The notes under the pieces: generated by a model
The model's database searches: none
Seen by the model: the letters and a program-made list of their open reading frames with translations, nothing else
What the model was told of the DNA's origin: nothing
Program-made: the position numbers and the translations under genes
DNA from: CAYGAW01 sp964347945
GTDB lineage: Bacteria; Chloroflexota; Anaerolineae; UBA7937; B3-Chlor
Direction of reading: 5' to 3'
NCBI GenBank assembly: GCA_964347945.1
Contig: CAYGAW010000098.1
Coordinates: 1-46,001, forward strand
Length of the DNA stretch: 46,001 nucleotides
Part shown: piece after piece, positions 8,323-15,818 of the stretch
Numbering within the stretch: position 1 is the first letter of the stretch
Layout: every line of letters starts with the position of its first letter

Positions 8323-9378
8323 CTAGGGAACAGGGGTAGCCACAGGACTAATAGTTTGGGTTGGCTCGGCATCGGGACCCGCCGAGGGCGTCATCCTGGC
8401 AATCGCTTCGGCACACAACTCGTGGGCCTCATCACGTTTGGCAGCCGCATTTTCAGAGACCATCACTGCCAGGGCCTCGCCGTATTGCGTCTCTGCCACG
8501 CACCAGGCCCCTTCCTCGTAGTACACATCGCCCAGATTCAGGTGGGCATCGTGGACCCTCTGTTCCACATCCAGGAAGCCAGGATTCAATACACGCAACG
8601 CCCGGAAGCTGTCAACGGCGGCTTCCCAGTCCACCCCCCACTGAGATAGCCCCGCCAGGTACAACGAAAGGCAGTAGTGGTGCTCTGCCGCGTGGGGGTC
8701 ATCAGGCCGTAGCTCCAGAGCCCTTTCCAGATGCTCGGACGCCTCCTCGAGCTCTACGGCGTCAATCAGTTTCAGCCCCTGCTGGTGATAGGCGTTGAAG
8801 AGCATATCCGCCACCTCCTGGCCTCCGTAGGTCGAGTCCACGCGACGCAACTCCTCCAATTTGGCGATCACCTCCTCCCACCGCCCCTCGGCATAGAGAG
8901 CTGATGCTTCCCCAAAGAGAGCCATCGCCGAACTGCCTTGAGTCGCCGAGGTAGGTGCTGCCTCACTTCCCACTAGGGCCTGCAATGCCTCGAGTTGCTC
9001 GCGAGCCTCCGCATGGTCGGGAGCCAGGCGGACAGCTGCCTCAAAATGGGCCAGAGCAAGTAAGTAGTTCCCGTCCCGAAGGTAGGCCATGCCTCGATGG
9101 AAGTACTCTTGCCCTGACTGTTCCCTAAGTCGCCGACGGTCCTCCATACCATCCTGAACGCCAAGGAGGCCAAGGGCGATGATGGCCAGCGTTAGAGCGG
9201 ATGCCAGAAGCGCCAAAGCGACATACCACAGGGCGCCAGGTGACTGGGCTCCTGCGCCCTCCTCAGCTGCTCTTGCCGCGGCGCGCTCTGTCCGCATCGT
9301 CGCGCCCAGCTTGAATCCACAGATGGGACAGAAGACCGAATCATCGGGGACCGTGCTGTTACAGTAACTACAGCGCAC
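8323..9378 (-). CDS. Zinc-ribbon, single-pass membrane protein with TPR repeats
   Basis: Probably a membrane-anchored protein-interaction scaffold; no enzymatic function is visible. It has 351 residues. An N-terminal zinc ribbon has Cys3, Cys6, Cys17 and Cys20. A charged Ala-rich linker leads to one transmembrane helix (about 50-73). Tetratricopeptide repeats begin near residue 85 (EYFHRGMAYLRDGNYLLALAHFEAAVRLAPDHA) and continue to about 320. The tail is Pro/Thr-rich. The start codon is GTG with GGGAGAGG just upstream. Proteins built as zinc ribbon, membrane helix and TPR are frequent in Chloroflexota. The gene stands alone, with no operon partner. Confidence 0.85.
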   Translation of the reverse strand: MRCSYCNSTVPDDSVFCPICGFKLGATMRTERAAARAAEEGAGAQSPGALWYVALALLASALTLAIIALGLLGVQDGMEDRRRLREQSGQEYFHRGMAYLRDGNYLLALAHFEAAVRLAPDHAEAREQLEALQALVGSEAAPTSATQGSSAMALFGEASALYAEGRWEEVIAKLEELRRVDSTYGGQEVADMLFNAYHQQGLKLIDAVELEEASEHLERALELRPDDPHAAEHHYCLSLYLAGLSQWGVDWEAAVDSFRALRVLNPGFLDVEQRVHDAHLNLGDVYYEEGAWCVAETQYGEALAVMVSENAAAKRDEAHELCAEAIARMTPSAGPDAEPTQTISPVATPVP

Positions 9379-9741
9379 TAACCTCTCCCGCGCCCGGCAA
9401 GCACTAACTGAGTCCTCGCCGCCGAAGAATGGCAGAAACTACAGGGATCCAATTGGAACAAAGGGCGATACGAGGCCTTCGTCCAAAGCAGTCAGCAACC
9501 GAGCCGATGCAGACCTGCATGCCCCATTCCCAGTGCAACCACCGATCCGGAGAAATCGAACCCCAAGGGAGCACGCCGTCGCTGTCATCGCTCCCCCAGG
9601 CTCCAACTAGGACGGTGAGTACGCCAATAGATGATATCATCGTCCAGAAGCCCCGTCAAACTGCGAGTTGAGGGTATTGAGGCAAACGGGTGCGAAGACT
9701 CTCCTGCAGCTTCAGAACCTGCGGGAGGGTTCTCTGGCAAC
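9379..9741. other. Non-coding gap, nothing recognised
   Basis: About 360 bases between the zinc-ribbon/TPR gene and the small membrane protein. Short reading frames on both strands have no recognisable protein features and no convincing ribosome-binding sites. No strong hairpin or promoter was seen. Confidence 0.4.
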
Positions 9742-10053
9742 CTACCTGTGTGAGACCCAGCCAATCTTCTCACCAGGATGGCGAGAATGGAAGTGGCCAG
9801 TGACAAGTGTCAGCGAGTCCAGCGACACTCCGCCACCGAGTGGTGGCAGAAATCCGATCGTGGCGATGCCAGCGCCGCTGGCGGAATCGACGTTCACAAT
9901 CGTCATCTGGGGCAAGAAGATGAGACCCAGCAGGGGCACGATCCACGTGTTGAACACCGCCTTCACCTGGTTCCCGAAAATGCACGCAAGATGCGGTACC
10001 AGGCGTGGTGCGAAAGCCGCTGCCGTCGCCAACAGATAGGCAGATGGCCACAC
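9742..10053 (-). CDS. Small putative membrane protein, unknown function
   Basis: Not recognised as a named family. From a GTG at 10053 the product is about 103 residues. It has two hydrophobic segments: AYLLATAAAFAPRLVPHLA near the N-terminus, and a strong helix around NTWIVPLLGLIFLP. The second half is less hydrophobic and rich in Gly and Leu. GGAGGAGG lies about 6 bases before the GTG, the best start evidence. The frame is open up to an ATG at 10134, so an upstream start is possible. The N-terminal half looks better conserved than the C-terminal half, so a late frameshift or decay is possible. Confidence 0.5.
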   Translation of the reverse strand: MWPSAYLLATAAAFAPRLVPHLACIFGNQVKAVFNTWIVPLLGLIFLPQMTIVNVDSASGAGIATIGFLPPLGGGVSLDSLTLVTGHFHSRHPGEKIGWVSHR

Positions 10054-10190
10054 GATTTCCTCCTCCATTGGATTGATTCCGCTTTGAAGATACCAGTCGC
10101 GTACCAACGGGTCCTTCTCCACTACACGGCACATTCACTCCGCACACATCGGGCGCTGGTACAGTGCCTTGGCTATAACTTTCGATTAGT

Positions 10191-10206
10191 CTTCTGTCCA
10201 GACAGA
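10191..10206. repeat. Short inverted repeat TTCTGTC/GACAGAA
   Basis: Perfect 7-base arms with a 2-base centre lie in the 260-base gap upstream of the small membrane protein. The spacing suits a dimeric repressor site, but no regulator is assigned. Confidence 0.35.
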
Positions 10207-10314
10207 AATACAGGTAGGCCGGAAAAACAACGGTCGCACGGGGTGGCTCGGGTGGAACGATTGACTGGGGTGCACCAGGGGCTAGAGGAGACGGACCGGC
10301 GGGATCAGGAGTAG

Positions 10315-10953
10315 CTAGCCGTCCGGAGGCGAAGGCGCCGCGACGCCCAGGAACATCTCGTAGGGTACGTCGCAGTAGCTGGCCTCGACGATAGGAACGC
10401 CCTCCACATGGATGCTGAGCCACGCTTTGACCGTCTCCACCTCCACGTCCTCCAACAGATCCACGTTGCTCAGAATCACCACGTCAGAGAATCCGATCTC
10501 GCGTAGCATCAGCTGCTGGAGATCTGGACAATCCGGGTAGAGAAAGATCTGGTCAGCATCCACCACACAGGCGACGCTCTCCAGGCGGATGCGATCGCGC
10601 AGACTCGGATCAAGGAAAGTCAAGCTGATGCCGAACCGTTCGGCCACACTAACCTCAAGCAGGATGTACTCGAGGGGCTGGAAACGCGCCAGCAAGTCCC
10701 GGAGGGCCTGAACCAGGTCGTCGCGGACCTGGCAGCAGACACAGCCGTTGGCCAGAACGATGACGTTGCTTTCCACGCCCACCACCAGCTCGGCATCGAT
10801 GTTGATCTCGCTGAAGTCGTTGACCAGCACGGCCGCGCGCAGGCCGTGATCCTCGTTCAGGATGCGGTTGACCAGATTGGACCTGCCCACACTGAGGAAG
10901 CCCGTCACGATGGTCACGGGGACTGCCTGTTGCACACCATTTGCGATATCCAT
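10315..10953 (-). CDS. CobW/COG0523-like protein with degenerate GTP-binding motifs
   Basis: Related to CobW-type metal-chaperone GTPases. At 212 residues it is shorter than usual because the C-terminal CobW domain is absent. The family fold is clear: IVTGFL near the N-terminus, the metal-binding GCVCC at residues 70-74 (intact), and DIDAELV-like and ACVVDADQ strands. The nucleotide motifs are eroded. The Walker A motif reads GFLSVGRS with Arg24 in place of Lys, followed by Asn rather than Thr. The ETSG-type switch motif reads EVSVAERFG. The NKxD base-recognition motif reads SNVD (162-165). GTP hydrolysis is therefore doubtful while the thiol metal site is kept. GGGAGGG precedes the ATG. There is no metal-transport gene beside it. 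Confidence 0.8.
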   Translation of the reverse strand: MDIANGVQQAVPVTIVTGFLSVGRSNLVNRILNEDHGLRAAVLVNDFSEINIDAELVVGVESNVIVLANGCVCCQVRDDLVQALRDLLARFQPLEYILLEVSVAERFGISLTFLDPSLRDRIRLESVACVVDADQIFLYPDCPDLQQLMLREIGFSDVVILSNVDLLEDVEVETVKAWLSIHVEGVPIVEASYCDVPYEMFLGVAAPSPPDG

Positions 10954-11185
10954 TACTTTTCCCTCCCGCTAGAAGAGCTGTCTTCTTCAACTTGCTAAGT
11001 GTGCCAAGCGAAGATCATGCCCGTGTCTCTCGTTGCGCTTGCGTTGTCGGGAACGGTCCCGGCGCCAGCGCCTTGTCTTCAGCCGAAGCAACCTTCTGTG
11101 GCACCGCCCCATTGTCCAGCCGGACCCTGAGCAGCACCGAATTCTCCCTCAACTCCCTCTCCCCACCACCTGCATCAGCGTGTAA

Positions 11186-11370
11186 GCGCACCCCCACCGT
11201 CCAGTAGAGGACGGTGGGGGCGCATCCTAGTGGGTCCTCCCCCCATGACCCGCCAGTATTCAAGTTCTCCGGGCACCATGGGGATAGCTCCCGCTTTGCG
11301 GCTTCCCCGAAGTGCCCGTCCAGTAAGTCCCCGGTACGCCGGTCGTGGGTAACCGGGAATGCCCCCACGC
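11186..11370 (-). ncRNA. Candidate structured RNA (unidentified)
   Basis: Three strong stems are packed side by side. A 12-bp perfect stem is formed by 11191-11202 and 11209-11220. Nested stems lie at 11271-11317: GGGCAC with GTGCCC, inside it GGGGA with TCCCC, inside that CCGC with GCGG. CCGGT and ACCGG pair at 11331-11356. This organisation is typical of a folded RNA rather than a protein gene. It does not match tmRNA, SRP RNA, RNase P RNA or a tRNA by eye. The strand is uncertain; minus is suggested because a T-rich terminator-like stem on that strand lies upstream at 11594-11617 and would isolate it. Confidence 0.35.
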
Positions 11371-11479
11371 GTGCTAGAGAGACCGGCACCGAATCCACCG
11401 CAAATCAGTTGGTGGCGCCTTTCCCCGTATTCCACTATACCGAAGATTCCCCTGGCCCACATCGACCAATCGTCCAGTC

Positions 11480-11507
11480 TTGCACCTGTACGTTTGTACA
11501 GGTGCAA
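11480..11507. repeat. Perfect 12-bp inverted repeat with 4-base loop
   Basis: TTGCACCTGTAC and GTACAGGTGCAA are exact reverse complements separated by GTTT. There is no T-run on either side. It may be a transcript hairpin, a cruciform or a recombinase/repressor site. Confidence 0.6.
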
Positions 11508-11593
11508 TGCAGGAAGTAGACAGTGGTGGAGACCCAGGATCTGAGGGGTGTCTGGTGGTTTCGTGCAATTCGAACTGCCCTGGAAAAGAAACA

Positions 11594-11617
11594 AGCCGCT
11601 GTCGGTAGACAACGGCT
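11594..11617 (-). terminator. Possible rho-independent terminator
   Basis: On the minus strand a stem of about 10 bp (AGCCGTTGTC / GACAGCGGCT with a G-U pair) is followed by a T-rich stretch, GTTTCTTTT. It could end a transcript coming from 12024-12863. Confidence 0.45.
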
Positions 11618-12023
11618 CGTTAGTACAGATTGGCTAGTGAAGTCCGGGCGAATCGGGACTTCACCCCAGTGCTCAGATGCCCCCAATTGAACTTATGGCG
11701 TCTGCTCCTTCTGCAATGTGCGGAACTTCTACCCGTGGATGTGATTTACCCCCGCCACCCCCTGTCCTGGTTGAAGTGTTCGACCGTCGCTGTTCTGATC
11801 CTTCACGAGTAGATTGCTGCCCTCCCGCTGGGCAGAACGACACAATACTGGCCCGGCGAACGGCCTCGGGTCCACGCGCCGCGCACTCAACCCCAGAGCA
11901 CCTTCGCTGACGAAATCAGCCACCCCAACCAGCACACCGCAGAACCTCGGTGCTCAGCGCGCTAAGGTCCAACCCAGGGCTAGGCAGCTTTGGCCGCCGC
12001 TAGGCAGTTCCTTCCAGTGATGC

Positions 12024-12863
12024 CTAACCAGGAGGCGATGTGGGCAGCAGATGGCCTAGATCCGACAGCAGGTGCCCTCGGGCCCGAAGCGCTTCAAATC
12101 GCTCGATGTATCGCTCAATGTCAAACCTTCTTCTCAACACTCGCGCCTCTCCATAAACCGCACCACTCCACGACTTAAAACCATCCACGGCAAGTCTCGT
12201 GTCTACTACTATAAACTCCTGGATGAGCTCCGGATCATCTATCGTCTCCTCCCAGACTACCCGCACCTTTATCCCATCTCGCGCTTGCTTGTCGAGGACC
12301 TCAGCCATACTCGGTTTCAGTTTCCCTGACGTGCTGTCTATGGCTTTGCTTCGTGGCAAGATGAAGATTCTCTCAACCATGACCCCTCGCTTGACCATAC
12401 TGAGGTTATGCTGATACCAGCGGTTCTCTGAAACAGGTTGCATCAGTTCCAACTGCCCTTCATCCAACCCAACGTGGGTGAGTCGAACGTGGTGCTTTGC
12501 AGCATCGGTGATCTTGATTGCGTAGTTCCACCACTGCCCGGGTTCTATCCGCAGAAGCCCCCTAGACAAGTTCTCCAATTCAACCCGGCATTCCTCAATA
12601 GCCGTTCTCCCTCTGTCGTAGAGCTCTTCATCCTCAATGGATTCGAGCAAATTGTATAGAGACAAGCTATCACGGATTTCCCGGCGCATCTCCCACTTCA
12701 ATGCCCAGATGTAGGCCGCTACTGTAATTCCGACGGCACCCGATATCACCACCGCTGTTGGCAACTTCAGCAAGTCACCGAGCCAAGCCAGTGCCACCGC
12801 GAAGATTAGGGCAACTAGGCTGACAAACTCAACCATGAACCCTCTGGCCATAAGCTTCCTCAT
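12024..12863 (-). CDS. Membrane-anchored protein of unknown function
   Basis: Not recognised as a characterised family. It has 279 residues. Two N-terminal transmembrane helices (about 9-28 and 33-53) are followed by a charged linker (KWEMRREIRDSL) and a soluble cytoplasmic domain. The segment ENRWYQHNLSMVKRGVMVERIFILP, followed by a helix and GIKVRVVWEE, resembles the strand-helix pattern of phospholipase D-like sensor modules, but no HKD catalytic motif is present. GTRLAVDGF-like and YIERFEALRARG segments close the domain. AAGGAGG lies 6 bases before the ATG. Genes on both sides are unrelated, so context gives no role. Confidence 0.75.
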   Translation of the reverse strand: MRKLMARGFMVEFVSLVALIFAVALAWLGDLLKLPTAVVISGAVGITVAAYIWALKWEMRREIRDSLSLYNLLESIEDEELYDRGRTAIEECRVELENLSRGLLRIEPGQWWNYAIKITDAAKHHVRLTHVGLDEGQLELMQPVSENRWYQHNLSMVKRGVMVERIFILPRSKAIDSTSGKLKPSMAEVLDKQARDGIKVRVVWEETIDDPELIQEFIVVDTRLAVDGFKSWSGAVYGEARVLRRRFDIERYIERFEALRARGHLLSDLGHLLPTSPPG

Positions 12864-13077
12864 GCTATACCTCCTTCTCGTGATCCTTCACAGGTGCCTA
12901 ACGGCCACGTTCAGCCGCTGCTCCAACCCAGTATGCCTGTTTGCTCAAAGAACTTGATAACAAAGGTTGATTGCTGGATGATGCGCGGGAAGCGGTCGAC
13001 TGCATGCGCTTGTCATAGGGCAATCCAGCGGTGAAAGAAACGCTTGAATGGTGCTCTCTCCATTGAATGGCAGTAGA

Positions 13078-13680
13078 TCACTGTAGCTTGCCCGCTTCTG
13101 CCAAAGATCGAAATATCCTTGGATCAGACCGCAGGTCCTCTCCCGCAAACCACTCCGGCGAGGGATACCCAAGCTGTACTGGCACAGGTTGACCAAACTT
13201 GGCCGGATATACGTCGATCACAGTGCCGTCAAAAACCGCAGATGAATATGACGTCCAGAATGCACCTGCGTACACAGGTTCACCACCAACACAAACCGCA
13301 AATGGCAATCCCCCTAGCATCGAACCCTCCAACCGTGTGACTCTCTCCGAAGCTGAACCTGTGAGTTGAATCTCATGTGTCTCCCAATCATAGGTCACAA
13401 TATCATCAACTGACAGAATAGGGGAATCTTCAAGCTCGAGCTCGCTCAAGTTGGTTTCCCTCATCTGCTCGAGTGAGATTTCTTGCCTGACCAGATAGAT
13501 GCCAAACTCTCCAATGGTGCTTTCCGAAACCGGATCTGTGGGTGTGACTCGATGCTGCGTGTCATTCAACGTTGGACTGGGCTCAATGGCACTCTCCCAA
13601 ACAGGAGTTGCTGGTGCAACTGATTGACGGCACCCTGTCAGCGAAAAGAGAAGAATGATCGTAGAAAGAGACCACTTCAT
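13078..13680 (-). CDS. Putative lipoprotein of unknown function
   Basis: Exported lipoprotein of about 200 residues. The signal is MKWSLSTIILLFSLTGC, with lipobox SLTGC and Cys17 as the lipidated residue. A low-complexity Ser/Pro/Thr linker leads to a mature domain that begins at FGIYLVRQEISLEQM. Conserved-looking stretches are SPILSVDDIVTYDWETHEI, GGLPFAVCVGGEPVYAGAFWTSYSSAVFDG and a C-terminal helical end. The pattern recalls small extracytoplasmic proteins seen in Firmicutes and Chloroflexota, but no function is known to me. The ATG at 13680 is preferred because the signal starts there and GGGGGA precedes it; an in-frame ATG at 13722 would add 14 residues. Confidence 0.75.
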   Translation of the reverse strand: MKWSLSTIILLFSLTGCRQSVAPATPVWESAIEPSPTLNDTQHRVTPTDPVSESTIGEFGIYLVRQEISLEQMRETNLSELELEDSPILSVDDIVTYDWETHEIQLTGSASERVTRLEGSMLGGLPFAVCVGGEPVYAGAFWTSYSSAVFDGTVIDVYPAKFGQPVPVQLGYPSPEWFAGEDLRSDPRIFRSLAEAGKLQ

Positions 13681-13722
13681 GGTTGCCATCCCCCATTCAC
13701 GCCAATGCCGTATCTCCGCCAT

Positions 13723-14097
13723 CGGACGCCTGCCGTGCGCAAATCATACAACCAGCATCTGGACGTGTCAAGGCAGCGAGGAGACACACCATCGACAAGT
13801 GCCCCCGGAAGCTTCCGGGCCAAGTTCGCGATGCCGTACGACGCCACCGCCCCCACGGTCCCAATTCTGTCGCTCAATGCCTGAGCAGACAACATCACCG
13901 CCTGAAGGCCCGTCGAATGAGCAAACACGGGAGTAGGCAGCGAGTCAGACGTCGCTTCGCACCTGGGGGTCTGTAGAGCGAGAGTGATTCGTGGACGGAG
14001 ATTAGAGGCTGAAAAAGGGGAACGTCAGCTACTGAGGACAGGACGCAGTGAATTGAGCAGTGTGTCGCCGCGGCATCGCGGCACGAGGCTGGTGCAC
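13723..14097. other. Non-coding gap, nothing recognised
   Basis: About 375 bases between the lipoprotein gene and the DUF35 gene. A GCCGC/GCGGC stem near 14065-14082 is the only structure and has no T-run. No gene is supported. Confidence 0.4.
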
Positions 14098-14502
14098 TCA
14101 GGGCGCTTCTTTCAAGCCCGGCCTGAACTTGTAGCCATAGACGATGAGGCCCTCCTCGCCGTACTGCCTCAAGCGCCGCGTGACCATCTCCACCGGCATG
14201 CCGATCTCTACCTCATCTATGTCCACGTCCGTCAGCTGCGCGGCGATCAACGGCCCCTCGTCCAATTCGACGAGCGCCCCTACGTATGGCGCGAACCCTT
14301 CGTACCCTGCTGGTGCGTCGTACACGACCGTGTAGGAGTACACGTTTCCCTGTCCCTTGAGTTGACAGGTCTGAAGATTCCGAGACTTGCATCTGGGACA
14401 GACCTGACGCTGGGGAAACAGCCTGGCTCCACAGTCTATGCACCGTGCACCCAGCAGCCTATACCGCTGATCCTGCAAACGCCAATGCTTGGCTAGACTC
14501 AT
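14098..14502 (-). CDS. DUF35 zinc-ribbon/OB-fold acyl-CoA-binding protein
   Basis: Partner protein of thiolase-fold enzymes. In archaea DUF35 bridges acetoacetyl-CoA thiolase and HMG-CoA synthase, and in steroid degradation it partners the thiolase-like aldolase Ltp2. It has 134 residues. The N-terminal rubredoxin-like zinc ribbon has Cys21, Cys24, Cys35 and Cys38. An OB-fold follows from about residue 50 (GNVYSYTVVYDAPAGYEGFAPYVGALVELDEGPLIAAQL). All four Cys are present, so the metal site is intact. It is the last gene of the HMG-CoA reductase/synthase/thiolase-like unit, 99 bases after the thiolase-like gene. Confidence 0.92.
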   Translation of the reverse strand: MSLAKHWRLQDQRYRLLGARCIDCGARLFPQRQVCPRCKSRNLQTCQLKGQGNVYSYTVVYDAPAGYEGFAPYVGALVELDEGPLIAAQLTDVDIDEVEIGMPVEMVTRRLRQYGEEGLIVYGYKFRPGLKEAP

Positions 14503-14601
14503 CTTCTCGTCTCACAATCCACGATCACGATTACTTCGCTTGAGCGGACCCCACACTTTGTCGAGTTCACGCGCACCCTACAAACACCTTCAGTTCGGCT
14601 C

Positions 14602-15762
14602 TCAAGATGGGGCCGGTGACTTGAGGATGTGTGTCACCACTGTTGCCCCACTTCCGCCGATGCTCTGTGCCATGCCCAGGTGAGCATCAACCTGGTTGGG
14701 CCCAGCCTCTCCCTTCAACTGCTGTACAAGTTCGACCACCTGGTAGACACCACTGGCACCTACAGGATACCCTCTGGCCTTCAGGCCGCCCATGGTGGAA
14801 ATGGGAATCCTTCCCTCCAGGGCGATCTCTCCATCTACAGCGAGACGAACCCCTTCCCCCTCGGCGGCGAAACCGCATGCTTCAAGGGACAGCGCGGCCA
14901 GAATAGTGCAGGCATCAAACAATTCGAAAACATCGATGTCCTCTGGACCTACCCCTGCCTGGCCATAAGCCTTCCGAGCTGACTCGTATGCCGCTTGCAG
15001 GAACAAGGGATTGCTTCGGTTCTGGAGCGCTATGGCATCACTGGCTGCCGCGGAAGCGACGATCTCGACCGCGGACTTGGCTCTCTCACCAACGACCTTG
15101 TCCGAACAGAGAACCAGACTGGCCGCCCCATCGGCCACGGGAGCGGAATCAAGCAAGCCAATAGGGTCGGCGATCATGCGTGCGTTCACGAAAGCGTCCA
15201 CGGTGATGGGACGAGGGAACATAGCATATTCGTTGTTCGAAGCGTTCAGATGAGCGTTGATGGAGAAATGGGCGAAGTCCGACCGCTCGGCGTGGTGCTC
15301 GTGCATGTACCGCCGCATGAGCAATGCGTTGAGGGCAACGAACGACAGACCATGGATCGCTTCGTACTCCTCGTCGCCGGCCGTGGCCAGCGCCTCCTCC
15401 ACCGCAGGGCCGGAGAGATCAGACATCTTCTCCACACCGGTGACGATGACCACGTCCTGCAGGCCGCTGACCACAGCGAGGTACGCCATCCTCACCGCTG
15501 CCCCCCCTGAAGCACCTGCGGCTTCGACGCGTACGGCCTCTGCACCCCGCAGGCCTGCACAGTCCGCGATCAGTGTTGCTAAGTGCTCCTGCCCGGTCAA
15601 CTCCCCCGAAAGTGCGTTCCCAACGTAAATGGCATCGACCTTTTCGACGCCCGCCTGCTCTACGGCCTCAAGCGTGGACCTCACAGCCAGATCTCGCGCT
15701 GAGCGGTCCCAATGCTCCCTGACCGGCGTCTGGCCGATGCCGACCACATAGACCTTGGTCAA
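14602..15762 (-). CDS. Thiolase-superfamily protein lacking the thiolase active-site residues
   Basis: Thiolase fold, 386 residues, closest in pattern to archaeal acetoacetyl-CoA thiolase/SCP2-type proteins (VGIGQTPV, VGNALSGELTGQEHLA, LLDSAPVADGAASLVL, GGLKARGYPVGASG, GEAGPNQVDAHLGMAQSIGG). The catalytic positions are changed. The nucleophile motif VEAACASG reads VEAAGASG (Gly83, codon GGT). The HDxF motif reads FDACT (Phe282). The CGHP motif reads RGYP (Arg330, Tyr332). Ordinary thiolysis or acetyl-CoA condensation is therefore not expected. The frame is intact and full length. It lies between HMG-CoA synthase (57 bases upstream) and DUF35. It may be a structural partner of the synthase, or a DUF35-dependent C-C lyase like Ltp2, in which tyrosines replace the thiolase residues. 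Neither is shown by sequence alone. Confidence 0.85.
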   Translation of the reverse strand: MTKVYVVGIGQTPVREHWDRSARDLAVRSTLEAVEQAGVEKVDAIYVGNALSGELTGQEHLATLIADCAGLRGAEAVRVEAAGASGGAAVRMAYLAVVSGLQDVVIVTGVEKMSDLSGPAVEEALATAGDEEYEAIHGLSFVALNALLMRRYMHEHHAERSDFAHFSINAHLNASNNEYAMFPRPITVDAFVNARMIADPIGLLDSAPVADGAASLVLCSDKVVGERAKSAVEIVASAAASDAIALQNRSNPLFLQAAYESARKAYGQAGVGPEDIDVFELFDACTILAALSLEACGFAAEGEGVRLAVDGEIALEGRIPISTMGGLKARGYPVGASGVYQVVELVQQLKGEAGPNQVDAHLGMAQSIGGSGATVVTHILKSPAPS

Positions 15763-15818
15763 TAGATCAGATACCTCCCTCGGCCCTCTCCTCCCCGAGC
15801 AAGCTCCAACGTGGAATC

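Larger units (their letters stand above)
10954..12023. other. Hairpin-rich non-coding region of about 1 kb
   Basis: No convincing gene is found on either strand; the reading frames run through strong inverted repeats and have no family resemblance. At least five strong stems occur within 500 bases: 11191-11220, 11271-11317, 11331-11356, 11480-11507 and 11594-11617. The 11186-11370 stretch looks like a nested structured RNA. The rest (10954-11185, 11660-12023) shows nothing clear except a repeated GCTAGGCAG near 11980 and 12000. Confidence 0.6.

Noticed and set aside
9770..10423. 217-residue minus-strand frame overlapping the CobW-like gene
   Set aside because: It overlaps a better-supported gene in another frame and has an Arg/Pro-rich chance composition.
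11555..11580. tRNA-like TTCGAA loop
   Set aside because: No acceptor, D or anticodon stems can be formed around it.
11175..11612. 145-residue minus-strand frame in the hairpin-rich gap
   Set aside because: It runs through several perfect inverted repeats and shows no protein family pattern.
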